Shown: positions 9,931-18,912 of the stretch, piece by piece | How the letters are laid out: every line of letters starts with the position of its first letter | How positions within the stretch are numbered: the stretch's first letter is position 1 | Source: Lentisphaerae bacterium WC36 | GTDB lineage: Bacteria; Verrucomicrobiota; Lentisphaeria; Victivallales; SZUA-371 | NCBI GenBank assembly: GCA_020683205.1 | Contig: CP085689.1 | Coordinates: 2,108,001-2,172,000 of the forward strand | Reading direction: 5' to 3' | DNA length: 64,000 nt | Made by a program: the position numbers and the translations under genes | Notes under the pieces: model-generated | Seen by the model: only the letters and a program-made list of their open reading frames with translations | What the model was told of the DNA's origin: nothing | Database searches by the model: none

Positions 9931-10702
9931 TGATAAAAAAGTTGTAGTTGTAATGCCTGCATACAATGCGGAGAAGACCTTAATAAAGACCTATAATGAG
10001 GTTATGGAGCAAAAAGTTGTCGATTTAGTAATAATTGTTGATGACAATAGCAACGATCATACCTATGAAATTGCTCAAAAGTTACAAAATGTTATTACTT
10101 ACAAAACTAAACACAACCGTGGCTACGGTGGAAATCAAAAAGAATGTTATCGCTTAGCACTGGAGAATGAAGCTGATATTGTTATTATGGTTCATCCTGA
10201 CTATCAGTATACTCCTAAATTAATTATGCCTATGGCATCATTAATTGCAAATGATCTATATAAATGTGTACTCGGATCAAGAATTTTAGGAGGTTACGCA
10301 CTGCGTGGCGGAATGCCAATATATAAATATATTTTTAATCGTTTACTAACAATGGTTCAAAATATATTTTTAAAAGCAAAATTATCAGAATATCACACTG
10401 GGTATCGTGCTTTTTCACGTGAGTTATTAGAAAATCTAGACTTAGAGTTAAATTCAGATGATTTTGTTTTTGATAATCAAATGTTGGCACAAATTATTTG
10501 GACGGGAACAACAGTAGCCGAGGTAAGTTGTCCTACAAAATATTTCCCTGAAGCATCAAGTATTAATTTCATTAGAAGCAGTCAATATGGTGTAGGATGC
10601 TTGCTTACTTCCCTTGAATTCTTCTTTAGCAAAATATTGAAAAAATCCCGCCGTTTTTCAAGCTCAAAACGTAATATTTTCAGTTCAGAGTATGACGTTT
10701 AA
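9923..10702 (+). CDS. Family 2 glycosyltransferase (polyprenyl-phosphate sugar synthase-like)
   Basis: The 259-residue soluble enzyme shows the GT-A fold start VVVVMPAYNAEKTL (residues 7-20), the first nucleotide-sugar aspartates in IIVDDNSNDHT (38-48), and HNRGYGGNQKE (65-75). The usual DxD is reduced to HPDYQY (92-97). YHTGYRAFSRELLE (153-166) corresponds to the TGFRxxxR region of dolichyl/undecaprenyl-phosphate sugar synthases. The C-terminus has hydrophobic residues but no clear membrane pair. It starts inside the end of the YfhO-like gene. The likely reaction is transfer of a sugar from a nucleotide donor to a polyprenyl phosphate; the sugar is unknown. Confidence 0.82.
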   Translation: MINDKKVVVVMPAYNAEKTLIKTYNEVMEQKVVDLVIIVDDNSNDHTYEIAQKLQNVITYKTKHNRGYGGNQKECYRLALENEADIVIMVHPDYQYTPKLIMPMASLIANDLYKCVLGSRILGGYALRGGMPIYKYIFNRLLTMVQNIFLKAKLSEYHTGYRAFSRELLENLDLELNSDDFVFDNQMLAQIIWTGTTVAEVSCPTKYFPEASSINFIRSSQYGVGCLLTSLEFFFSKILKKSRRFSSSKRNIFSSEYDV

Positions 10703-10915
10703 CTGGATTAAATAATACCTGTGGTATTTTTATATTTTTTTTGTATTTTGGTAAGAACTTAATATCAAACAATATACAAAATGATGCATTAAGCAATAAT
10801 TAATAGAAAATTCAGTCAATATCAATAAAAACTAATAAAATTTAGCATATATTAACATATATTGACATTTTTTAAAAAAAAATTGAATTTTTTACTATTT
10901 TTTATAAAAAAAAAG

Positions 10916-10944
10916 TTGCAATTCACTTGACGGGTAGCTATAAT
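10916..10944 (+). promoter_or_regulatory. Sigma70-type promoter of the pseudopilin gene
   Basis: TTGCAA (-35) and a perfect TATAAT (-10) are separated by exactly 17 bp. A second TTGAC sits inside the spacer. Transcription would begin near 10951, leaving a leader of about 60 nt ending in AAGGAG eight bases before the ATG. The rest of the 307-bp gap upstream is extremely AT-rich with long A tracts at 10876-10915, which could act as an UP element. Confidence 0.8.
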
Positions 10945-11009
10945 AAATTTATTAAGGAAGCTAAAGGTTTATTAAGTTAAACAAATTAAATTTTTAAGGA
11001 GTATTAAAA

Positions 11010-11801
11010 ATGAAATTCAAAAACCGTGAGTTTACTCTTATTGAGTTACTTGTTGTTGTAGCAATTATTGCTATCTTAGCTGGTATGTTATTACCTGCAT
11101 TAGGTGCTGCTCGTGAAAAAGCACGTCAAATCTCTTGTGCAAGTAACTTAAAACAAGTTGGTACTGGTTTCAGTATGTTCACATTAGAAAATGATGACAA
11201 ATTACCACGTACTACTGACCCTAATGGTGCAAATGGTGCTGGTGATGATGATCCTGCAACATACTTAGACAATAAATATGGTGCACCAGAAATTGACAAT
11301 CCTTCAGGTTATTATGCTAACGGCTTAGCTGGTACTGCTGCTGCTAACTTCGAAGAATTACGTCGTAGTGGAGTATTAAAAGATGCTAAAGTTTTCAGAT
11401 GTCCTTCGAGTGCAGATACTGCTGGTTCTGCTGAAATATCTTTAAACTCTGCAAACTGTTCTTATGGCTATGCTTTTGGTATGACTGCTGGTTCAAGCTC
11501 AATCATGGGTATGCCTGATTCAGGTGTTACTGCTGATGCTTCTTTACAAGTTTATGGTCAAGGTAACCAAGCAACTAATAACCATGAAAGCTATGGTAAC
11601 GTATTATACCTAGATACACACGTATCTGGAGCTAAAGGTCCTAAATGGGCAAAACAAAGTGGTTACTGGACAAATGTTGACGGTAATGCAGATGGCGATG
11701 TAACTCCTGTAAGATTACTAGCTGCTGTTAATGGTGGTTCACCTGCTGAGTTCCAATTAGGTGCGGGTTCTGCTACAGTTCCTGGAGCTACTGCACAGTA
11801 A
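11010..11801 (+). CDS. Type II secretion-like pseudopilin (prepilin N-terminal methylation domain)
   Basis: The 263-residue secreted protein starts with a short basic leader (MKFKNRE) and the class III prepilin motif [18 protein letters not shown]. It is therefore cut by a prepilin peptidase before Phe8 and assembled through its hydrophobic helix; the usual glycine before the cleavage point is Glu here. The block [17 protein letters not shown] is the hallmark of the DUF1559-like/xcpG-type pseudopilins greatly expanded in Planctomycetota and Lentisphaerota. [16 protein letters not shown] near residue 195 corresponds to their H-x9-DG motif with the final Gly replaced by Thr. Codon choice is very even (GCT, GGT, GTT, TTA), and promoter, RBS and terminator are all strong, pointing to a highly expressed monocistronic gene. 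Whether it builds a secretion pseudopilus or a surface layer is not known. Confidence 0.9.
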   Translation: MKFKNREFTLIELLVVVAIIAILAGMLLPALGAAREKARQISCASNLKQVGTGFSMFTLENDDKLPRTTDPNGANGAGDDDPATYLDNKYGAPEIDNPSGYYANGLAGTAAANFEELRRSGVLKDAKVFRCPSSADTAGSAEISLNSANCSYGYAFGMTAGSSSIMGMPDSGVTADASLQVYGQGNQATNNHESYGNVLYLDTHVSGAKGPKWAKQSGYWTNVDGNADGDVTPVRLLAAVNGGSPAEFQLGAGSATVPGATAQ

Positions 11802-11830
11802 ATTGAATATTTTTATTTAATTACGCATAA

Positions 11831-11862
11831 AAAAGCAACGATTTTATATCGTTGCTTTTTTT
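11831..11862 (+). terminator. Intrinsic terminator of the pseudopilin gene
   Basis: A perfect 12-bp stem AAAAGCAACGAT / ATCGTTGCTTTT with a TTTAT loop ends in a run of seven T. It lies 30 bp after the stop codon. Confidence 0.92.
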
Positions 11863-11883
11863 AATGCTTATATAAAACAAAGT

Positions 11884-11922
11884 AAAAAAACTTGACTACA
11901 CTGATAACATGCAATCAAGTTT
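11884..11922 (-). terminator. Intrinsic terminator downstream of tgt
   Basis: Read on the minus strand, AAACTTGA pairs with TCAAGTTT across a 19-nt loop, and the second arm continues into a T tract (A tract at 11884-11890 on the plus strand). It faces the pseudopilin terminator, so two convergent units are insulated here. Confidence 0.6.
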
Positions 11923-11956
11923 AAAATTTTTATATAACTATTTTTAAAAATTAGAT

Positions 11957-13069
<1,113 letters not shown>

Positions 13070-13097
13070 CTAATTTATTTATATATTAATTTTTTTA

Positions 13098-13676
13098 CTA
13101 TTTTAATCTATCAAACTGCATCGCTGAAAATAATTCAGTGATACGTTGCTCTGACGTACCTAAAAACAAAGCAATTTCAGCTCCAAAGCAAAAAGCTGCT
13201 GCAGGTCCAAAGCCAGTTATAACTCTACCATCAACAGTTGTTGGTTCTGCGGTATAATTACCATCATTAATTTGTTTTTCAAACCCAGGATAACACGTAT
13301 AATTTTTATCTTTTAATAATCCAGCTTTATCCAATGCAATAGGTGCGGCACAAATTGCTGCAATCAAGCCTTCATTCTCACTATAAACATATTTTAACAA
13401 ATCAATAACAGCTTCATTATCTCGTAAATTTGACGCTCCTGGCATTCCGCCAGGCAAAACTACCACTCCAATCTCATCGGCATTAAGATCGTTAATATCA
13501 ATATCAGCTTTAATTTGCACATTCCGGCAACTTGGCACAACTAGTTCATAATTATTCGACAAACTTACCGTTTTAACATTTATATTCAATCTACGCAAAA
13601 CATCAACAGTGATAACTGCTTCCGCTTCCTCAAATCCCTCGGCTAAAAGTACTACAGCATATCGTGTCATGATCAT
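13098..13676 (-). CDS. DJ-1/PfpI family protein
   Basis: The 192-residue protein has the DJ-1 class layout: AEGFEEAEA with the conserved Glu17, VLPGGMPGASNLRDN (73-87), the nucleophile elbow AAICAAP with reactive Cys109, and VITGFGPAAAF (about 152-162). Close relatives include DJ-1 itself and YajL, described as chaperones or deglycases for glycation damage; the exact activity is debated. Two ATGs six bases apart (13676 and 13670) could both serve as start; the second gives the more typical MTRYAVVLLAEGFEE. It is transcribed towards tgt. Confidence 0.88.
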   Translation of the reverse strand: MIMTRYAVVLLAEGFEEAEAVITVDVLRRLNINVKTVSLSNNYELVVPSCRNVQIKADIDINDLNADEIGVVVLPGGMPGASNLRDNEAVIDLLKYVYSENEGLIAAICAAPIALDKAGLLKDKNYTCYPGFEKQINDGNYTAEPTTVDGRVITGFGPAAAFCFGAEIALFLGTSEQRITELFSAMQFDRLK

Positions 13677-13784
13677 ATCTCTATTTTATTTTTATTTTTA
13701 TTTTACATTAAACTTTTTAAGGGTTACAGTAATAATATTATTATTAAAAAATTATAATTATAACCAATCTAAACAATACAACGT

Positions 13785-14690
13785 ATGAGCACAATTATCA
13801 ATAATTTACTTAAAAATTTTCACGGCTATTTGAGCTTAGAAAAAGGTTTAAGCACAAATTCAATTCAGTCGTATTTATCAGACTTGAATGATTTTACTGC
13901 ATTTATGGCAGAGTGTAGTATAAATGATTTTAAATATGTCGAGCGACAAACAATTATTAATTATATGCTCAACTGTAAAAGCAGAGAATTTGAAAGTTCA
14001 ACAATAGCTCGCCGTTTAGTATCTATAAAAATGTTCTTTAAATTCTTACTCCAAGATGGGGTACTTGATTCTGATATTACCGAAGTTATGGATTCACCTA
14101 AACTATGGCGGGTTTTGCCTGATTTCTTAGCACCCAATGAAGTCAATGCATTAATGAATGTCTGGAAAACAAGTAAACATGATCCATTAAATTTTCGTAA
14201 TAGGGTAATTTTAGAAGTAATTTATTCATGTGGTTTACGAGTTAGCGAACTAATTAATTTAAAGTGTGCAGAAATTTTTCGTTATAATGAATTAATCAAA
14301 GTTGTTGGCAAAGGTAACAAAGAGCGAATGATTCCAATAGGAAAAATTGCATTGCGCCTAATGCGTCGTTATATTAGCGATGTACGCCCTCTACTAATTA
14401 ATGAGCAGCAACATGATTATATTTTTATTTCTAAAAATGGTCGCAAACTCGACCGTGAACGAATTTGGGGAATTATTAAACAAGCAGCGGTGGAAGCTGG
14501 AATTAAGAAAAATATTTCACCACATACTTTACGCCATTCATTTGCAAGTCATTTGCTTGATAATGGGGCTGATTTACGAATAATTCAAGAGATGTTGGGT
14601 CATGCCAATATTGCAACGACCCAAATTTACACTCATGTTGATAAAAATAAATTATTGAAGATTCATAAAAATTTTCATCCAAGATCGTAG
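13785..14690 (+). CDS. xerD: XerC/XerD-type tyrosine recombinase
   Basis: This is a site-specific recombinase of the Xer class, which resolves chromosome dimers at dif. The 301-residue protein has the N-terminal SAM-like core-binding domain (1-90) and the catalytic domain with all active residues visible: R152 (CGLRVSEL), K176 (GKGNKER), H247 and R250 (HTLRHSFA), H273 (LGHANIATTQ) and the nucleophile Y282 (IYTHVD). The length and the absence of additional domains favour a housekeeping Xer protein over a phage integrase. It could be XerC or XerD; no dif-like site was recognised nearby. The gene lacks an obvious Shine-Dalgarno. ApbE follows after 9 bp. Confidence 0.85.
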   Translation: MSTIINNLLKNFHGYLSLEKGLSTNSIQSYLSDLNDFTAFMAECSINDFKYVERQTIINYMLNCKSREFESSTIARRLVSIKMFFKFLLQDGVLDSDITEVMDSPKLWRVLPDFLAPNEVNALMNVWKTSKHDPLNFRNRVILEVIYSCGLRVSELINLKCAEIFRYNELIKVVGKGNKERMIPIGKIALRLMRRYISDVRPLLINEQQHDYIFISKNGRKLDRERIWGIIKQAAVEAGIKKNISPHTLRHSFASHLLDNGADLRIIQEMLGHANIATTQIYTHVDKNKLLKIHKNFHPRS

Positions 14691-14699
14691 GATTATATA

Positions 14700-15794
14700 A
14701 TGAAACAAAATCAGAGATTAATATTAATTAAAGGAGTATTTGCGGTTGCAATTTTAATTTCAACAGTAAGATTTTTAATTTTAAATAATGACGTAAAGAA
14801 ACAAGTTAAGATAATTGAAAGTACCGAAGTTGGCGTTTACAGCAATACATTTAGCGTAATGGGAACTTTCGCCAAGGTAAAATTTTGTGGAACTCAAACA
14901 CAAACAGAACTAGCGGCAAAAACTGTAATTAAAAAGTTCGATTTAATAAATGAACATTTAAACACATTCAATAAAAAAAGCGAATTATCACGTCTAAATG
15001 CCACGGCATACACAAAACCGTTTAAATGTTCACCACTACTTTGGGATATTTTGCAAAAATGCCGCACTGCTTATGAATTTTCTGACCATACATTTGATGT
15101 CACCGCAAAACCCTTAATGAATTTGTGGGGGTTTTATCGCAAACGCCCTACTCCATCATTGCCTTCAAAGGCTGAGGTTAACTTTGCCTTAAGTAAAGTT
15201 GGTTTTGATAAAATTATTTTTAATGATAAAGAGAGAACTGTTAAATTTTCTGTTAAAGAGATGGCGATTGACTTAGGAGGAATTGCTAAAGGATACGCTG
15301 TAGATTTAGCTGTTAATACACTTCTGGAGCAGAAAATTATTGATAACGGGATTATTAACTTGGGAGGTAATTTAAGAATTTTACCAAACACGGTCAAAAA
15401 ATTAGGCAATAATTTTCCGGTTAAAATTGGTATTACAAATCCATTTCAAAATGACACAACGTGTGGCTTTGTAGAGTTAAAAACTGCTTCAGTTGCTACC
15501 AGTGGCAATTATGAGAGATTTCTCAAAATTGATGGTAAAAAATATGGACATATTATGAATCCAGTAACAGGTGAGCCTGTCAGTGATATTTGCGGAGTTT
15601 CAGTCGTGACGACTTCAGCAACCGATGCAGACTGGATGTCAACAACAGTCTTTATCAATGGCGAAAAAAGTGCTGAGAAAATTTTGAACCAATATCCAAA
15701 CACCGCTATCTTAATTATTAAAAAAAATAATGCTATAAAATTTTCAAATATCACAACAAAAGAAAAAGATTTCTGGGATAATATCAAATTTTAA
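14700..15794 (+). CDS. apbE: FAD:protein FMN transferase (ApbE family)
   Basis: ApbE covalently attaches FMN from FAD to a threonine of periplasmic subunits such as those of the Rnf and Nqr complexes. The 364-residue protein begins with a membrane anchor or signal segment (about 9-28). The ApbE motifs follow: VMGTFAKV (about 53-60), FDVTAKPLMNLWGF, DLGGIAKGYAVDLA (about 197-210, the ApbE glycine-rich region), SVATSGNYERF and HIMNPVTGEPV with the late metal-binding D (TTSATDADWMST). No flavoprotein target gene lies in the window. It is preceded by xerD with 9 bp between and followed by a broken gene with a strong RBS. Confidence 0.92.
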   Translation: MKQNQRLILIKGVFAVAILISTVRFLILNNDVKKQVKIIESTEVGVYSNTFSVMGTFAKVKFCGTQTQTELAAKTVIKKFDLINEHLNTFNKKSELSRLNATAYTKPFKCSPLLWDILQKCRTAYEFSDHTFDVTAKPLMNLWGFYRKRPTPSLPSKAEVNFALSKVGFDKIIFNDKERTVKFSVKEMAIDLGGIAKGYAVDLAVNTLLEQKIIDNGIINLGGNLRILPNTVKKLGNNFPVKIGITNPFQNDTTCGFVELKTASVATSGNYERFLKIDGKKYGHIMNPVTGEPVSDICGVSVVTTSATDADWMSTTVFINGEKSAEKILNQYPNTAILIIKKNNAIKFSNITTKEKDFWDNIKF

Positions 15795-15817
15795 TTAAAA
15801 AATAGAAGGAGAAATAT

Positions 15818-16435
15818 ATGAATGAAATTATCATGACCGAAAAATACAATAAATAAAAAATTATCAAAGTTCCATTTTGGGCACCTCTGTTATTTTTTTG
15901 GATTTTAAACCAAGCACTAGCTATTAATGAAATTTTATTAGGACAACGTGTCCCTAGAATAATTTACGCTAAAAAAGATTGTAATTTACCTTTTCATAAA
16001 AAAACTTATTGTCTTTGTAATCATTGTCAAATTATGAATAATAAGATGCTTTGGAGTGGTAAAAATATTTTTGGTAACTAGTCTGGATATTTATGCAAAG
16101 AGTGTAATCAAAAAATTTCGTCAGTTTTGAACTTATTTTCAATATTGATTATAGTCATAAGTTTACCATTAAAAATTATTTTTGGCGAAAGGTATAATTC
16201 ATTTCAATTAAGAAGGCTTAAAAATTATGACCCAAATAAAGGAATTACAATTTCAAAACACATTTGGAAAATTTCAGATGCAATATCTGGATTTTTACTA
16301 TATATTATTTTTGCTATTTTTGAATATATGGGCAATGGATTTAATAATATTACCATTTATTTTGATTATAACTTGTACTATTGGAAGGTTATTTTTTGGG
16401 TTCGCAATGAAATGTTCAATGAAAATTTTAAATAA
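15818..16435 (+). pseudogene. Broken zinc-ribbon membrane protein gene
   Basis: A good RBS (AGAAGGAG) stands before an ATG whose frame is interrupted by TAA at 15854 and TAG at 16079, yet stays coherent across both stops to 16435. The conceptual product has a hydrophobic start (VPFWAPLLFFWILN), a likely zinc ribbon split by the second stop (YCLCNHC ... YLCKECNQK) and hydrophobic segments after it. Near 16280 the better membrane-helix reading moves to another frame, which stays open to 16493, so a third lesion is likely. The simplest reading is a decayed gene; no selenocysteine or pyrrolysine context is visible. It begins the accessory island. A zinc ribbon next to membrane helices also occurs in the intact gene at 18912. 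Confidence 0.7.
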
Positions 16436-16448
16436 AACAACGTTATGG
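16436..16448 (+). repeat. 13-nt leader repeat, copy 1 (AACAACGTTATGG)
   Basis: The identical 13-mer occurs again at 16985-16997. Both copies stand 10-14 bp before the start codon of the next membrane gene and lead into its purine-rich RBS, so the two leaders probably share ancestry. Confidence 0.6.
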
Positions 16449-16461
16449 AAGGTGAAAAGAT

Positions 16462-16911
16462 ATGAAAAAAAAGCTCAAAAAACAACGTATTAAAGCAGCC
16501 AAATTAGCTATTAAAATTAACAGAAAAAATAATATAGCCAAACGAAAATCTGAAGATAAAAAATTACTAAAAAAGCGTATCATTGTAGCATTTTTCGTTT
16601 TATTATTAACCATAATGAACTTAATACTCATAGCTACTGGTAATTTTAAATATTTTTTCGCAATCAGCATCGCAATAATTATTGGAGTGATATTTATTAT
16701 CAAGGGAAAACTACCAAATTTTTTATACGATTTTGGCAAATCTGAAAATACACAACAAAATAGCTTAAAATTAGGCTCATTTGCATTTAGAAGATATTTA
16801 ACAAGAGATGATGACCCGAGCAATATTAGCGTTAAAATTTACCTACCAATTATATTATTAGTCATAGCAATTGTGATGCTACTATTTCTTTGGCAGCAAC
16901 ATTTTACATGA
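16462..16911 (+). CDS. Unrecognised lysine-rich membrane protein
   Basis: The 149-residue protein is not recognised. Its first 40 residues are strongly basic (14 or more Lys/Arg, e.g. MKKKLKKQRIKAAK). Two adjacent hydrophobic segments (about 43-62 and 66-86) follow, then a polar stretch and a C-terminal hydrophobic segment (about 127-146). The start is preceded by GGAAGGTG. The gene belongs to the run of small membrane proteins between ApbE and tRNA-Ser and shares its leader 13-mer with the next gene. Confidence 0.6.
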   Translation: MKKKLKKQRIKAAKLAIKINRKNNIAKRKSEDKKLLKKRIIVAFFVLLLTIMNLILIATGNFKYFFAISIAIIIGVIFIIKGKLPNFLYDFGKSENTQQNSLKLGSFAFRRYLTRDDDPSNISVKIYLPIILLVIAIVMLLFLWQQHFT

Positions 16912-16984
16912 GAATATTAAATCATAAAAAAAACTTTAATATATTTCTGTTATTATAGTAATCAAAATGCTATATTAAATTACT

Positions 16985-16997
16985 AACAACGTTATGG
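16985..16997 (+). repeat. 13-nt leader repeat, copy 2
   Basis: It is identical to 16436-16448 and flows into GGGAGGAAG, the RBS of the gene at 17007. Confidence 0.6.
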
Positions 16998-17006
16998 GAG
17001 GAAGTA

Positions 17007-17528
17007 ATGATTATAAGAAAATTTACTAGCAATAAAATTTTCAAATTTATAGTTATTTGTGTAACATTTTTTATTATTTCTTTACTTTTTCCATTATACA
17101 CAACCTACGAGAGTTACCGGTACTTTAATAGTAGTAATGGCATGGAACAAAGCGAACAAATTTTCCTCAAATTTTTCAAATTCACTTCAAAAGAAACTGA
17201 AAATGACTACTCCAAAGCGCTCAAACAATATAAACTAGCAATCAAAAATCAGAGTCTTTTATTTATGGGAGGGAAAAAATACTATGGCATTTATGGCGCT
17301 AGATTATGTTCATCAAATGGTCAAGTTGTTTACCATTATAAACTGTTAGTACAATTTTTTGATGAATATAATATTTCAAAAGAAAAACGCAAAATTATTA
17401 CTAAAAATATTTTTAATCTTTCTCAAAAGGGAATTAAGGGGCGTGAACTTGTTGAATATGTTGATAACGAAATCAAAAAAATTTTAATGAAAAGAGAAAC
17501 TATTAATGTCAAAAAGAAAGCTATCTGA
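17007..17528 (+). CDS. Unrecognised single-pass membrane protein
   Basis: The 173-residue product has one N-terminal membrane anchor (about residues 11-34, with a basic start MIIRKF so the rest should face outside) followed by a soluble region of about 135 residues with no recognised domain. The C-terminal third is helical and charged (SKEKRKIITKNIF ... ELVEYVDNEIKKILMKRE). The strong RBS GGGAGGAAG precedes the ATG. The last 23 bp overlap the start of the next gene in another frame, so the two are translationally coupled. Confidence 0.6.
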   Translation: MIIRKFTSNKIFKFIVICVTFFIISLLFPLYTTYESYRYFNSSNGMEQSEQIFLKFFKFTSKETENDYSKALKQYKLAIKNQSLLFMGGKKYYGIYGARLCSSNGQVVYHYKLLVQFFDEYNISKEKRKIITKNIFNLSQKGIKGRELVEYVDNEIKKILMKRETINVKKKAI

Positions 17529-17787
17529 AATTCTACCCAAAAAAGAGGCTATTGAAATAATTGTGGCATTTTCATTAATTAATTTTATCACCATTAATTT
17601 TTTCATTTGTTTATGCCAAATTGGAATGGCAAAAGCAATCATTAAAACAATATTTTGGACAATCCTAATTTTGTGGTTAGTATTTAATGCTATACAAAAA
17701 AAATTAACCCTAAAAACGGTTTATATTTATTGGGTGATTTTTGTTATTTTTTTTATAATTGCTGAAATTGTTGGAGAATTTCTATGA
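17506..17787 (+). CDS. Small three-helix membrane protein, paralogue A
   Basis: The 93-residue protein consists of three hydrophobic helices (about 16-38, 43-60 and 71-92). It contains CLCQIGMAKA, matched by CMCKIGGIKS at the same place in the following 94-residue protein; both are preceded by a similar helix and followed by two more. They look like tandem paralogues. It overlaps the gene before it by 23 bp and the gene after it by 4 bp (ATGA). The family is not recognised. Confidence 0.6.
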   Translation: MSKRKLSEILPKKEAIEIIVAFSLINFITINFFICLCQIGMAKAIIKTIFWTILILWLVFNAIQKKLTLKTVYIYWVIFVIFFIIAEIVGEFL

Positions 17788-18068
17788 AATTAGAATATTT
17801 CACAAAGAAAATGACTTTTAAAGAAAATATTCCAAGCATGATTCTTTATATTTTCTTATCAAATTTTTGGCTAATAATGACAACCTGTATGTGTAAAATT
17901 GGTGGGATAAAATCAAGCCTTGAATTTAAATTTAACTGTTATTTATTATTTTTATTACTAGTTCAGTCGATGATTGTCAAAGTGTCAAAAATTGATTACA
18001 TATTATATTATTTGGCATTTTTTACGATGTGGATACAAATAGAAAATTATATAAAAATGGGACATTAA
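17784..18068 (+). CDS. Small three-helix membrane protein, paralogue B
   Basis: The 94-residue protein has three hydrophobic helices and the shared C-x-C-x-I-G motif (CMCKIGG, about residues 33-39) of its upstream neighbour. The ATGA overlap with that gene shows coupled translation. No known family is recognised and the level of identity to paralogue A is low outside the motif. Confidence 0.6.
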   Translation: MKLEYFTKKMTFKENIPSMILYIFLSNFWLIMTTCMCKIGGIKSSLEFKFNCYLLFLLLVQSMIVKVSKIDYILYYLAFFTMWIQIENYIKMGH

Positions 18069-18084
18069 AAATAAAGGACAAATT

Positions 18085-18912
18085 ATGGGTTTTATAATAT
18101 TTATTTTACTAGTTATTCTAATTATTGCCTCGCCAATCGCCTGGCTGATTGCTGAGGTTAAAAATAGCAATAAATTTTGGCGTATTTTATTAGGAATTAC
18201 AATGTTCACAGCATTGTTTATAGTTGTTGGCGGTATTATTGCGCTAAAAACTGCTATAAAAACTAGTGATACAGCTGAATTTATCCATGCAAATCGTGAA
18301 GTTGCAGATTATTTGAGTTATTCACCGCACAAAGATGATGAGGTTGTGGCAAAAACAATTGAAGTTCTTAATGAAATCAACTCTATTTCGCCATATTTAG
18401 ATAATGATTCAATCATAAAAATTAACCAAATTATTGAAAAGTTGCCAACAGATAATAACTTTATAATAATCAACAAAATAAAAAGTGAAGAAAATATGAT
18501 TTGTTTCTTTTTAAGTACAATTTTTATAATTTTATTCCCAATAGCATGGTTAATTGTTGAATTTAAAAATACCCATATTGTGATACGTTTATTGTGCGGA
18601 GCTTTAACTATTATGTCAATAATTTTTTATTCAGGCATAAAATACTCTAGGCATAAAATTCAAAAAGGGTTTGATACAGCTAATTATTTTGAAGCAAATA
18701 AAAAAGTTGCGAAATTTTTAAGCACATCAAAAGCAAAAGATGACGAGATTGTCACCAAGTCGATTGAGTATTTGAATAAGATCAATAATTTATCTCAATA
18801 CATAGAAATTGATGATTTAAATCAGGCTAGTAAAATACGCAAAGAACTTTCAATTTTATATCTTGAAGCAAAAGAAAAAGATGAGAAAAACAATAAGGAA
18901 CGTAGTAAGTAA
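18085..18912 (+). CDS. Internally duplicated membrane protein (two 135-residue units)
   Basis: The 275-residue protein is a head-to-tail duplication with an ungapped period of 135 residues. PIAWLIAEVKN (17-27) recurs as PIAWLIVEFKN (152-162), DTAEFIHANREVADYLS (62-78) as DTANYFEANKKVAKFLS (197-213), and DDEVVAKTIEVLNEIN (84-99) as DDEIVTKSIEYLNKIN (219-234). Each unit has two hydrophobic helices followed by a charged helical domain with a DDE(V/I)V-K motif. The second unit is the more diverged in its membrane part. The end overlaps the next ATG by one base. The function is unknown; a fused pair could be a two-fold symmetric membrane assembly. The charged domains are probably on one face of the membrane. 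Confidence 0.65.
   Translation: MGFIIFILLVILIIASPIAWLIAEVKNSNKFWRILLGITMFTALFIVVGGIIALKTAIKTSDTAEFIHANREVADYLSYSPHKDDEVVAKTIEVLNEINSISPYLDNDSIIKINQIIEKLPTDNNFIIINKIKSEENMICFFLSTIFIILFPIAWLIVEFKNTHIVIRLLCGALTIMSIIFYSGIKYSRHKIQKGFDTANYFEANKKVAKFLSTSKAKDDEIVTKSIEYLNKINNLSQYIEIDDLNQASKIRKELSILYLEAKEKDEKNNKERSK

Noticed and set aside
16227-16493. Independent 88-residue gene overlapping the broken zinc-ribbon gene
   Set aside because: It has no RBS, and its hydrophobic part looks like the shifted continuation of the zinc-ribbon gene; it also runs into the next gene.
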